Of a stretch of DNA of 43,107 nt, positions 32,888-39,261 are shown piece by piece. Location of the stretch: the NCBI GenBank assembly GCA_946187865.1, contig CAMHST010000020.1, positions 1 through 43,107 of the forward strand, read 5' to 3'. The position numbers and the translations under genes were made by a program. How positions within the stretch are numbered: position 1 is the stretch's first letter; each line of letters begins with the position of its first letter. The DNA comes from an uncultured Bacteroidales bacterium. Its GTDB lineage: Bacteria > Bacteroidota > Bacteroidia > Bacteroidales > UBA932. Below the pieces are notes generated by a model. It had not been told where the DNA came from and ran no database searches. It saw only the letters and a list, made by a program, of their open reading frames with translations.

Positions 32888-32907
32888 TCCCCCTCCTCGG
32901 AGGGGGA
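32888..32907. repeat. REP-like hairpin between the direct repeats
   Basis: TCCCCCTC, a CTCG loop, GAGGGGGA: a perfect 8-bp stem, preceded by CACCCCCTAAA and followed by CTTCCC. This sequence style recurs between genes in many Bacteroidota genomes (from memory). Confidence 0.6.
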
Positions 32908-32923
32908 CTTCCCAAAAGATTTT

Positions 32924-32957
32924 TAGCTTCGCCACAGCGTTCAAAACTTCGTTTTAC
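32924..32957 (+). repeat. 34-bp direct repeat, copy 2
   Basis: Second identical copy, 87 bp after the first. It is not preceded by the stem arm found at copy 1, and it ends 31 bp before the xerD ATG. Confidence 0.9.
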
Positions 32958-32988
32958 CTAATTTCCTCTCTTCGGAGGTGGAATTGTC

Positions 32989-33870
32989 ATGACCGGAATC
33001 GTTAAAGACTACAGGAACTACCTCCGGCTGGAGCGGAGGATGTCGCCAAATACGGTGACATCCTATTGTCATGACGTGGAGGGGCTGATCGGGTGGTGCG
33101 GAGATGATGTTGCCGGAATCGGCACGGAGCAGATTGCGCAGTACCTGGGGAAAGTCACCGAAGACGGTCTGGGCAAACGGAGCACGGCGCGGCTGCTGAG
33201 CTCCTTGCGCTCCTTCTTCGACTGGTGCGTCCAGGAGGGAGAGATTCCGGAGAACCCCTGCGACCGGATCGATTCCCCGAAACTGGGGAAATACCTTCCG
33301 GCCGTCCTGAGCGTGCAGGAGGTAGAGGCTATCCTGGATTCGGTAGACCTCAAGAAGCCGTTCGGACTGCGGGACCGGGCCATCCTGGAAGTGCTCTACG
33401 GCTGCGGACTCCGGGTGAGTGAGGCCGCCGGGCTGCAGATTTCCCATGTGCACCTGGAAGAAGGCTTTGTGGATGTCGTCGGCAAGGGAGACAAGCAGCG
33501 CCTGGTGCCCCTTGGGGAAATGGCGGCAGACGCTATTAAGGCTTATCTGGCCTGCCGCCCTGAGCCGGCTGGGCGGGCCTATGACGACATCCTGTTCCTG
33601 AACCGTTTCGGAAAGCCGCTGAGCCGTATCTCCGTATTCAAACTGGTAAAGCAGCAAGCCATGGCTGCCGGCATCCAGAAGGAGATATCGCCCCACACCT
33701 TCCGCCACTCCTTCGCCACCCACCTCATAGAGAACGGGGCGGACCTGAGAATCGTCCAGGAAATGTTGGGTCACGAGAGCATCCTGACCACGGAGCTCTA
33801 CACCCACATTGACAGTTCCACCTGGCATGAGAATGTCCTGAAGCATCATCCCCGGAGTGGGTATAATTGA
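32989..33870 (+). CDS. xerD: Tyrosine recombinase, XerD type
   Basis: A 293-aa site-specific recombinase: SAM-like core-binding domain (1-95, YRNYLRLERRMSPNTV) and catalytic domain. All active-site residues are visible: Arg142 in GCGLRVSEA, Lys166 in GKGDKQR, His236 and Arg239 in HTFRHSFATHL, His262 in LGHESI and the nucleophile Tyr271 in TELYTHID. Length and sequence fit the housekeeping XerD that resolves chromosome dimers at dif, rather than an element-borne integrase (inference). A GGAGG about 10 bp before the ATG is an unusual Shine-Dalgarno-like sequence for this genome, formed in the repeat-rich leader. Its TGA is inside the first copy of a 20-bp tandem repeat. Confidence 0.92.
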   Translation: MTGIVKDYRNYLRLERRMSPNTVTSYCHDVEGLIGWCGDDVAGIGTEQIAQYLGKVTEDGLGKRSTARLLSSLRSFFDWCVQEGEIPENPCDRIDSPKLGKYLPAVLSVQEVEAILDSVDLKKPFGLRDRAILEVLYGCGLRVSEAAGLQISHVHLEEGFVDVVGKGDKQRLVPLGEMAADAIKAYLACRPEPAGRAYDDILFLNRFGKPLSRISVFKLVKQQAMAAGIQKEISPHTFRHSFATHLIENGADLRIVQEMLGHESILTTELYTHIDSSTWHENVLKHHPRSGYN

Positions 33871-33907
33871 CAAAAGTGGTTGGCGATTTGACAAAAGTGG
33901 TTGGTGA
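33867..33907 (+). repeat. 20-bp tandem repeat at the xerD stop
   Basis: TTGACAAAAGTGGTTGG plus YGA occurs at 33867-33886 and 33888-33907, differing at one base; the first copy supplies the xerD stop codon TGA. Confidence 0.8.
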
Positions 33908-33926
33908 CGGTCGCCACAAAGAGGGC
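33901..33926 (+). repeat. Outer inverted repeat, left arm
   Basis: 26 bp starting TTGGTGACGG and ending AAGAGGGC, inverted partner at 34276-34301. 23 of 26 positions match; all three differences are transitions. Confidence 0.8.
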
Positions 33927-33931
33927 CATTT

Positions 33932-33985
33932 GAGTAATGCCTGCCTGGGAGAGATGGGTGTGGGAGTAATGCCTGACTGGGAGAG
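33932..33985 (+). repeat. Direct repeat pair GAGTAATGCCTG...GGGAGAG
   Basis: 22-bp copies at 33932-33953 and 33964-33985, identical except for one base, 32 bp apart. Each ends in GGGAGAG, the motif repeated through this region. Confidence 0.7.
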
Positions 33986-34000
33986 GTTGGGGGCATTTTT

Positions 34001-34035
34001 GGGAGAGGTGCATTTTTTTGCCGGGGACCTCTCCC
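34001..34035. repeat. Hairpin GGGAGAGGT / ACCTCTCCC
   Basis: Perfect 9-bp arms 34001-34009 and 34027-34035 enclose a T-rich 17-nt loop. It is the left of two adjacent hairpins of the same motif. Confidence 0.7.
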
Positions 34036-34074
34036 TTCATATCGGCCACAGATAGCACTGCAATGCATTCTCAC

Positions 34075-34111
34075 TGGGAGAGGTGTCAAAACAAAAATTG
34101 CACCTCTCCCA
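34075..34111. repeat. Hairpin TGGGAGAGGTG / CACCTCTCCCA
   Basis: Perfect 11-bp arms 34075-34085 and 34101-34111, with an A-rich 15-nt loop. The right arm is also the first unit of the 22-bp tandem array. Confidence 0.75.
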
Positions 34112-34176
34112 AAATGTCGGCGCACCTCTCCCAAACTACCGGCGTATCTCTCCCCAAACGTCGGCGCACCCCTCCC
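34101..34176 (+). repeat. 22-bp tandem repeat array, 3.5 units
   Basis: Units start at 34101, 34123, 34145 and 34167 (partial). Each begins CACCTCTCCC (TATCTCTCCC in unit 3, CACCCCTCCC in unit 4) and ends CGGCG. No spacers, so not a CRISPR array. Confidence 0.85.
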
Positions 34177-34275
34177 ATAGTTTATCTAGGGATGGGCCAG
34201 GAGGGTATAACTGATATTTTGGGTTGGCAACCTTGACTTTTTGGATCGGTGGCGGCCAGGCAGCTAATAATAATA

Positions 34276-34301
34276 GCCCTCTTCGCGGCGGCCGTCACCA
34301 A
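34276..34301 (-). repeat. Outer inverted repeat, right arm
   Basis: Inverted partner of 33901-33926 (23 of 26 identical). The two arms bound a 401-bp segment. Confidence 0.8.
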
Positions 34302-34409
34302 CTGTTTTTTGCATCATTACCACCTTCCCACTATCAGGGCGGTTTGGGGACTTGCACCCATTAGAGTACGTTCGTGCTGGGCGAACCAAAAAACCGACCC
34401 AAACTTTCG

Positions 34410-34484
34410 CTTGAGCCGGTTTTATGACGTGTACTAAAACCTAAACCTGTCTTATAGATGCAATATGAAGAAAAAACGTTGCAG
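34410..34484 (+). repeat. 75-bp element, copy A
   Basis: Inverted partner at 36158-36232; 65 of 75 positions identical, with a perfect 24-bp core (34425-34448: TGACGTGTACTAAAAC, then CTAAACCT). It ends in AAAAACGTTGCAG, which here is also one arm of the histone terminator. Confidence 0.88.
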
Positions 34485-34516
34485 AAAAAAGAATTTTCTG
34501 CAACGTTTTTTCTTCA
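34466..34516 (-). terminator. Strong terminator after the histone H1-like gene
   Basis: A perfect 23-bp stem (34466-34488 with 34494-34516) and 5-nt loop, with A-runs and T-runs in the arms so that it works in both directions. It begins 17 bp beyond the histone stop codon. Its stem includes AACGTTGCAG from the 75-bp element. Confidence 0.85.
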
Positions 34517-34532
34517 ATTTCCGGAAATAGCC

Positions 34533-34706
34533 TTATTTGGCAGCGTCTACGGAAACTTTGCGGAAATCTTTCAGGTCCTTCATGAGGTTCAGGGCAGCTT
34601 TGCGGGCGCGAGCGCCAGCAGCCTTGTTACCTTTGACCACCTGTGCCTCTGCGTTCAGTTTGAACTCGGCGAATTCGGCATTGATTTTTTCAACAAGCTC
34701 TTTCAT
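34533..34706 (-). CDS. Histone H1-like Hc1-family small protein, 57 aa
   Basis: A short Lys/Ala-rich protein beginning MKELVEKINAEFAEF and containing KGNKAAGARARKAALNLMKD, then KDFRKVSVDAAK. This matches the small histone H1-like (Hc1 family) proteins conserved in Bacteroidota, presumed DNA-binding nucleoid proteins. It is entirely alpha-helical in prediction by eye, with a basic middle part. It is too short for many gene finders, yet codon use, start, stop and a strong terminator just downstream support it. Upstream is a 128-bp A/T-rich gap to pth; its promoter there is not clear. Confidence 0.9.
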   Translation of the reverse strand: MKELVEKINAEFAEFKLNAEAQVVKGNKAAGARARKAALNLMKDLKDFRKVSVDAAK

Positions 34707-34821
34707 GTGACAATTAATTTATTTTGGTTCGTTAAATGTTAATTCACAAAGTTTTGTGCAATTTAGGCACAAAAAAGAGAAAAAGCAAAAAAAAATGGAA
34801 AAAATTAGGCCTTTCCGCTTG

Positions 34822-34845
34822 AAAAAGAACCGTTTCAGTGGTTCT
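34822..34845 (-). terminator. Intrinsic terminator of rplY-pth
   Basis: On the minus strand AGAACC, 8-nt loop, GGTTCT, then TTTTT from the end of the right arm. The pth stop codon (34835-34837) is in the loop. Beyond it the minus strand stays T-rich (34776-34801). Confidence 0.6.
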
Positions 34846-35422
34846 CGTCTGTTTTCTGAGGCTTGGCGTTGACAGAATTCATGGCGCGCTGGGCTCCGAT
34901 GAAGGCCCAGTCCTTGATGCCTTGAATTACCCGGCGGGCCAGTTCCGGGACCTGCTCCCGCTCCTGGGAAGAGAGCTCTCCCAGCACAAAATCAATCTGC
35001 CCGCCCCGGCTGAAATCGTTGCCGATTCCCACGCGGATCCGGGTCCACTGGTCGCTCTGCAGCAGCTGAGTGATGTTCTCCAGCCCGTTGTGGCCGCCGG
35101 CGCTTCCGCTGGTGCGCATGCGCAGCGTCCCGAAGGGGAGGTTGAGGTCGTCCGAGACCACCAAGAGGTTCTCCAGGGGCAGATTCAGTTTTTGCAGCCA
35201 GTACCGGACGGCGTTTCCGCTCAGGTTCATGTAAGTGGAGGGCTTGAGCAGGAAAAAATGGCGTCCTTTGACGGAAATCTCGGCCACGGAGCCGTAACGG
35301 TCTGTACTGAAAAGGACATTGGATGCCTGAGCCCAGGCATCCAATATCATAAATCCCATGTTGTGCCGGGTGTGAGCGTACTCCACGCCGATGTTCCCGA
35401 GCCCTACAACAAGGTAATTCAT
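34835..35422 (-). CDS. pth: Peptidyl-tRNA hydrolase
   Basis: A 195-aa enzyme that frees tRNAs from dropped-off peptidyl-tRNA. The family motifs are intact: VGLGNIGVEYAHTRHNMGF with the catalytic His near residue 20, KPSTYMNLSG, VVSDDLNLPFGTLRMR with the conserved Asp, and SAGGHNGLENI. Length is typical. It follows rplY by 8 bp, the usual Bacteroidota and general bacterial pair (L25 then Pth), and is transcribed from the rplY promoter. It ends inside its terminator hairpin. Confidence 0.96.
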   Translation of the reverse strand: MNYLVVGLGNIGVEYAHTRHNMGFMILDAWAQASNVLFSTDRYGSVAEISVKGRHFFLLKPSTYMNLSGNAVRYWLQKLNLPLENLLVVSDDLNLPFGTLRMRTSGSAGGHNGLENITQLLQSDQWTRIRVGIGNDFSRGGQIDFVLGELSSQEREQVPELARRVIQGIKDWAFIGAQRAMNSVNAKPQKTDENH

Positions 35423-35430
35423 CGCTCAGA

Positions 35431-36018
35431 TTACTTGGCGGCCTTGGCAGCTTCGGCGGCAGCCTGCTGCATGGCGCGAGTGGTCTTTACGGAGCAGATG
35501 ATGGTGTTTTTGTCGGAGATGATCTGGATACCCTCGAACTTGAGGTCTCCGGCAACCATTCTCTTGTCCAGCTCCAGCGGAGTGACGTCGATGTCCAGCT
35601 GGTCCGGGAGGTCTTTCATGAGGGCGCAGACCTTCAGGGTGCGGGCGTTCTGGGTGAACTTACCACCGGCCTGTACACCTACCGGGTGACCGGTGATGTT
35701 CAGCGGAACATTGATAGCGATGGGTTTCTCCTCATTGACGGCGAGGAAATCTGCGTGCAGGCAGCTGTCCTCTACCGGGTGCCACTGATACTCGTGGGCG
35801 ACGGCGGTATATACCTTGCCATCCAGCTCCAGATCCACGATGTAGGAGGCGGGAGTGTGGGTGAGACCCTTAAGCTCTTTCTCGGAGACAGTGAAAAGGA
35901 CATTGTCCATGCCCAGTCCATAGAGGTTGCAGGGAACCAGACCCTGACGACGGAAGGCCTTGAGGACGGCCTTGTTGCCCTTCTGGCGGATTTCGCCTTT
36001 CAGTGCAAAATGCTTCAT
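35431..36018 (-). CDS. rplY: 50S ribosomal protein L25/Ctc
   Basis: A 195-aa long-form L25 of the Ctc/TL5 type. The N-terminal 5S rRNA-binding domain (LKGEIRQKGNKAVLKAFRRQ, VPCNLYG) is followed by the C-terminal beta domain (PIAINVPLNITGHPVGVQAGGK, DLPDQLDIDVTPL). A tail of Ala/Lys residues ends it. Upstream is a consensus promoter (36104-36134) and an 80-nt leader with two potential hairpins, which might allow autoregulation as in other ribosomal leaders (inference). Co-transcribed with pth. Confidence 0.95.
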   Translation of the reverse strand: MKHFALKGEIRQKGNKAVLKAFRRQGLVPCNLYGLGMDNVLFTVSEKELKGLTHTPASYIVDLELDGKVYTAVAHEYQWHPVEDSCLHADFLAVNEEKPIAINVPLNITGHPVGVQAGGKFTQNARTLKVCALMKDLPDQLDIDVTPLELDKRMVAGDLKFEGIQIISDKNTIICSVKTTRAMQQAAAEAAKAAK

Positions 36019-36047
36019 TGCGTTTGTTGTTTAAAATGTGTTACTCA

Positions 36048-36095
36048 GTGCGATTTTTCGCGCACCCCATTGCACCAAAAGCCCTTATGGCTTTT
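36048..36095 (-). promoter_or_regulatory. rplY leader with two hairpins
   Basis: Read on the minus strand, AAAAGCC/GGCTTTT (36077-36095, loop of 5) is followed by GTGCG/CGCAC (36048-36065, loop of 8), about 30 nt before the ATG at 36018. No known riboswitch class is recognised. Confidence 0.4.
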
Positions 36096-36103
36096 AAAGC
36101 GCG

Positions 36104-36134
36104 CAAAGATACGAAGTTTTTTCGGGATTGCAAA
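36104..36134 (-). promoter_or_regulatory. Promoter of rplY-pth
   Basis: TTTG (36131-36134), 19 bp, TATCTTTG (36104-36111) on the minus strand: full match in both boxes and spacing. Expected start near 36098. Confidence 0.85.
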
Positions 36135-36157
36135 AAGTTTCTTTTTTTCCGGAATTC

Positions 36158-36232
36158 CTGCAACGTTTTTCCCCGACATTGCATCTATATGATAGGTTTA
36201 GGTTTTAGTACACGTCAAGAAACCGGTTCAAG
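36158..36232 (-). repeat. 75-bp element, copy B (inverted)
   Basis: Opposite-orientation copy of 34410-34484. It lies between the tpiA hairpin and the rplY promoter. CTTGAACCGGTT at its start is one arm of the tpiA hairpin. Confidence 0.88.
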
Positions 36233-36260
36233 AGGCTTTCCTCAAGAACCGGTTTTCTTG
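36216..36260 (-). terminator. Hairpin downstream of tpiA
   Basis: A long stem of CAAGAAAACCGGTTC with GAACCGGTTTCTTG (one bulge) and an inner GAGG/CCTC. It starts 22 bp after the tpiA stop. In the minus direction only TTTCTTG follows the core, so the U-tract is poor. Confidence 0.55.
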
Positions 36261-36282
36261 TTTTATATGCTTTCCAGCCGCT

Positions 36283-37038
36283 TTAGAAAGAGGTGGCAAT
36301 TCCAATGAAGTCTTCTGCCTTGAGGGCGGCGCCGCCGATGAGGCCGCCGTCGATGTCTTTCTCGGCAAAGAGTTCCTTGGCGTTGGAGGGCTTGCAGGAG
36401 CCGCCGTAGAGGATGGTCATGTCATCTGCCACCTCCAGGCCGAATTTCTCGGCGATGACGCTGCGGATGCAGGCGTGGATTTCCTCGGCCTGGGCAGCTG
36501 TGGCGGTTTTGCCGGTGCCGATAGCCCAAACGGGCTCATAGGCGATCACCACATTTTTCATATCCTCGGCGGTGAAGTTATAGAGCACGTTCTTGGTCTG
36601 GGCGGTAACCACGTCGAAGTGCTTGCCGGCTTCGCGCTCTTCCAGGTTCTCTCCCACGCAAAGGATCACCTTGAGGCCGGCTTCCAGGGCGAGCTTGGTC
36701 TTGACAACCAGCTTCTCGTCGGTCTCGCCGTAATACTGGCGGCGCTCCGAGTGGCCCAGGATGGTGTACTGGCAACCGATGGACGTGAGCATGTTCACGG
36801 CCACTTCACCGGTATAGGCGCCTTTCTCATGGTCTGCGCAGTTCTGGGCGGAGAGCTGCACCTTGGAGCCCTTGAGGGCATCGGCCACGCAGGCAAGATG
36901 GGTGAAGGGCGGAGCCACGACCAGCTCTACATTGGCGGGGACATCCTTGGATTTTTCTACGACAGCCTTAGCGAGGGCTACACCTTCGGGAACGGTGGTG
37001 TTCATTTTCCAGTTCCCGGCTACGATAAACTTTCTCAT
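36283..37038 (-). CDS. tpiA: Triose-phosphate isomerase
   Basis: A 251-aa TIM barrel interconverting dihydroxyacetone phosphate and glyceraldehyde-3-phosphate. AGNWKMN carries the substrate-binding Asn and Lys, [11 protein letters not shown] the catalytic His, [14 protein letters not shown] the catalytic Glu and loop 6, and [12 protein letters not shown] the phosphate site. Start [13 protein letters not shown] at 37038 is the canonical N-terminus; the frame runs 110 codons upstream into ptb without conservation. It starts 26 bp after ptb and is probably read with ackA and ptb. Confidence 0.96.
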   Translation of the reverse strand: MRKFIVAGNWKMNTTVPEGVALAKAVVEKSKDVPANVELVVAPPFTHLACVADALKGSKVQLSAQNCADHEKGAYTGEVAVNMLTSIGCQYTILGHSERRQYYGETDEKLVVKTKLALEAGLKVILCVGENLEEREAGKHFDVVTAQTKNVLYNFTAEDMKNVVIAYEPVWAIGTGKTATAAQAEEIHACIRSVIAEKFGLEVADDMTILYGGSCKPSNAKELFAEKDIDGGLIGGAALKAEDFIGIATSF

Positions 37039-37064
37039 TTTTGGGATTGGGTAATTGGTTTTTC

Positions 37065-37970
37065 TTATTTGACGGAGATGACCGCGGAGGCGATGGAGTT
37101 CAGTTTCACATCGACGGAGTCTGCGCGGGAGGCAAGGATGCAAGGCACCTTGGTTCCCACCAGGAAACCGGCCTGACGCACGCCCTTGGCCAGTTTGGAA
37201 TTGGTTTTCCAGAATACGTTGGCGCTTTCGATATTGGGGAAGAGCAGGCAGTCGGCGTCTCCGGCGACCGGGCTCTTGAGTTTCTTGATCTGGACGGCTT
37301 CCTCGTCGATGGCGACATCCAGGGCCAGCGGACCGTCGCCGATGGCTTTGATCTGGCCGCGGTCGCACATCTTGGCCAGCATGGCACCCTCGATGCAGGC
37401 CGGCATGGAGTCCAGCATTTGCTCGGAGGCAGCGATGAAGGCGATCTTGGGCATGGCGATGCCGAAGCTACGGGCGACACCCGTGACAAAACCGGCCAGT
37501 TTGACCTTCTGGCGGAAGTCCGGAGCCGGAATTACGGCCATGTCCGTGATGAACATGAGTTTGTGGTAATTCGGGTTCTCGATTACGCCCACATGGCTCA
37601 GCAGGCCCTTGGGAGGAAGCAGGCCGCACTCTTTATTCAGAATGGCGCGCAGGAACTTGTCCGTGGAGCAAAGGCCTTTCATCAGGACGTCGCCTTCGCC
37701 GTCGTGGACCATCTGGACCGCCTTGGCCACAGCTTTGAGCTCGTCCGTTTCCTCGACGATGGTGGATTTGGCGATGTCGATCCCGGCGTTGTCGCACACT
37801 TCCTTGATCATGGCGGGATCGCCCACCAGGGTAACTTTCACAAAGCCCATGTCCGAAGCCAGGGAAGCGGCCTCGATGGTGTGGGAATCCACGCCCCATG
37901 CGGCCACCATTCTCTTGCAGATGCCTTTTGCCTTTAACTCGGCAAACAAATCGTTGAAATTGGTAATCAT
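37065..37970 (-). CDS. ptb: Phosphate butyryltransferase-like acyltransferase
   Basis: A 301-aa member of the phosphate acetyl/butyryl-transferase family. Sequence details fit Ptb rather than the usual Pta: [56 protein letters not shown] and [20 protein letters not shown] correspond segment by segment to clostridial Ptb. It would form an acyl phosphate (acetyl, butyryl or branched-chain) from the acyl-CoA. Start at 37970 (MITNFNDL) leaves a 1-bp gap to ackA; a start at 37988 would overlap it. Chain-length preference cannot be read. Confidence 0.88.
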   Translation of the reverse strand: MITNFNDLFAELKAKGICKRMVAAWGVDSHTIEAASLASDMGFVKVTLVGDPAMIKEVCDNAGIDIAKSTIVEETDELKAVAKAVQMVHDGEGDVLMKGLCSTDKFLRAILNKECGLLPPKGLLSHVGVIENPNYHKLMFITDMAVIPAPDFRQKVKLAGFVTGVARSFGIAMPKIAFIAASEQMLDSMPACIEGAMLAKMCDRGQIKAIGDGPLALDVAIDEEAVQIKKLKSPVAGDADCLLFPNIESANVFWKTNSKLAKGVRQAGFLVGTKVPCILASRADSVDVKLNSIASAVISVK

Positions 37971-37971
37971 A

Positions 37972-39186
37972 TTATTCTTGGTTTTCAAGTACTAAATGCA
38001 TGGTGTCGCGGGCAATGACCAGCTCCTCGTTGGTGCAGATGAGGGCGGCCTTCACGGCGGAATCTTCCGTGGTGATGATGGTGTCTTCGCCGGAGGCCAC
38101 GTTGGCCTCGTAGTCCACCTTCAGGCCCAGATAGGAGAAGTTCTCCAGCACGCGGCGGCGCAGGCGGCTGTTATGCTCGCCGATACCGCCGGTGAATACG
38201 ATCAGGTCTACGCCGTTCATGGCTGCCACATAGGAGCCGATGTTCTTGATGATATCGTACGTGAACTTCTTGAACACGAGCTTGGCCTTGGGGTCTCCGC
38301 TGTTGGCCAGTTCGTTGAGCTCGCGGGCGTCCGAGGTTTTGGTGGACAAGCCCAGGAAGCCGGATTTGCGGTTGAGGATGACGGACATCTCGTCGGGGGT
38401 TACGCCCAGCTTGTTCTCCAGGTAGATGACGGCATTGGCGTCTATATTGCCCACGCGGGTGCCCATGATCATGCCTTCCAGCGGGCTGAAGCCCATGGAA
38501 GTGTCTACGCACTTGCCGTTCTGGATGGCGCAGATGGAACTGCCGGCGCCCAGGTGGCAGGTGATGATCTTGGAATTGTTGATATCCAGCCCGGCGAGCT
38601 TGGCGCCCACCCCGGCCACGAACTGGTGGGAAGTGCCGTGGGCGCCGTAGCGGCGCACGCGGTATTTCTCATAATACTCGTACGGGAGACCATACATATA
38701 TGCATAGGCGGGCATGGTCTGGTGGAAGGCGGTGTCGAAGGTGACCACCTGCGGCACGCTGGGCAGCACTTCCTGCATGGCATGGATGCCCAGCAGGTGG
38801 GCCGGATTGTGCAGCGGGGCGAAGTCCGAGCAGAAAGCGATCTTTTCCAGGACATCGTCCGTGACGATGGCCGACCCGGAGAAGAAGTCTCCGCCCTGCA
38901 CGATGCGGTGCCCGACGGCCTCGATATCCTCCAGGGACTGGAGCACGCCGTGCTCCTTGTCCGTAAGGGCGGCCAGGATGAGCTGCATGCCCACTTTGTG
39001 GTCCGGAATGGGAACATCCGTCACAATTTTGTCCTTCCCGGCGGGAGCATACTGCAGGATGCCGGCCGGAAGGCCTATCTTCTCTGCTATACCTTTGGCG
39101 ATGATGTCGTAAACGTCGTCGCTTTTCATGTCCAGAAGCTGATACTTGATGGATGAGCTTCCGCAATTGATAACAAGAATAATCAT
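37972..39186 (-). CDS. ackA: Acetate kinase
   Basis: A 404-aa ASKHA-fold kinase making ATP from acetyl phosphate. Both acetate kinase signatures are clear: VINCGSSSIKYQLLD at the start and DTAFHQTMPAYAYMYGLPYE in the middle, with GHRIVQGG, YGAHGTSHQFV, CHLGAGSSICAIQNGK, GMIMGTRVGNIDA and FTGGIGEHNSRLRRRV. The length and motifs are those of AckA (about 400 aa), not butyrate kinase (about 355 aa). Its partner here is Ptb-like, so the pair may handle more than acetate. Transcribed from a -7 box at 39227-39234, divergent from comEC. Confidence 0.94.
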   Translation of the reverse strand: MIILVINCGSSSIKYQLLDMKSDDVYDIIAKGIAEKIGLPAGILQYAPAGKDKIVTDVPIPDHKVGMQLILAALTDKEHGVLQSLEDIEAVGHRIVQGGDFFSGSAIVTDDVLEKIAFCSDFAPLHNPAHLLGIHAMQEVLPSVPQVVTFDTAFHQTMPAYAYMYGLPYEYYEKYRVRRYGAHGTSHQFVAGVGAKLAGLDINNSKIITCHLGAGSSICAIQNGKCVDTSMGFSPLEGMIMGTRVGNIDANAVIYLENKLGVTPDEMSVILNRKSGFLGLSTKTSDARELNELANSGDPKAKLVFKKFTYDIIKNIGSYVAAMNGVDLIVFTGGIGEHNSRLRRRVLENFSYLGLKVDYEANVASGEDTIITTEDSAVKAALICTNEELVIARDTMHLVLENQE

Positions 39187-39226
39187 AATGTATGGATAGT
39201 GTTATATTTTTTCTGCTATATCCTTG

Positions 39227-39234
39227 CAAAGATA
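39227..39234 (-). promoter_or_regulatory. -7 element of ackA-ptb-tpiA
   Basis: TATCTTTG on the minus strand, perfect match, 40 bp before the ackA ATG. A -33 box would be ATTG with 21-bp spacing, weak. Confidence 0.6.
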
Positions 39235-39247
39235 GTAAATTATTACG

Positions 39248-39255
39248 TAATTTCG
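39248..39255 (+). promoter_or_regulatory. Possible -7 element of comEC
   Basis: TAATTTCG, one mismatch, 6 bp before the comEC ATG at 39262; it lies 13 bp from the divergent ackA box. Confidence 0.35.
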
Positions 39256-39261
39256 CAATGT

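Larger units (their letters stand above)
33871..34532. other. Repeat-dense non-coding region between xerD and the histone gene
   Basis: No convincing gene in 662 bp. Short open frames in it (for example 33867-34055) consist of repeats. It holds an outer inverted repeat (33901/34301), several GGGAGAGGTG motifs on the left facing CACCTCTCCC motifs on the right, a 22-bp tandem array, one copy of the 75-bp element (34410-34484) and the histone terminator. Confidence 0.75.

Noticed and set aside
32989..33870. Phage or transposon integrase
   Set aside because: No prophage, conjugation or cargo genes nearby; length and sequence are those of housekeeping XerD.
33867..34055. Short open frame after xerD (tandem TKVVGDLTKVVGDG)
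   Set aside because: It is translated repeat sequence, has no plausible start context, and most of it lies in palindromic DNA.
34101..34176. CRISPR-like array
   Set aside because: 22-bp units without unique spacers; no cas genes in the window.
33871..34532. Chromosomal dif site near xerD
   Set aside because: I looked for the two-fold XerC/XerD binding pattern with an A/T-rich centre and saw none I could defend.
37972..39186. Butyrate kinase
   Set aside because: Length and both signatures are those of acetate kinase, even though the partner is Ptb-like.
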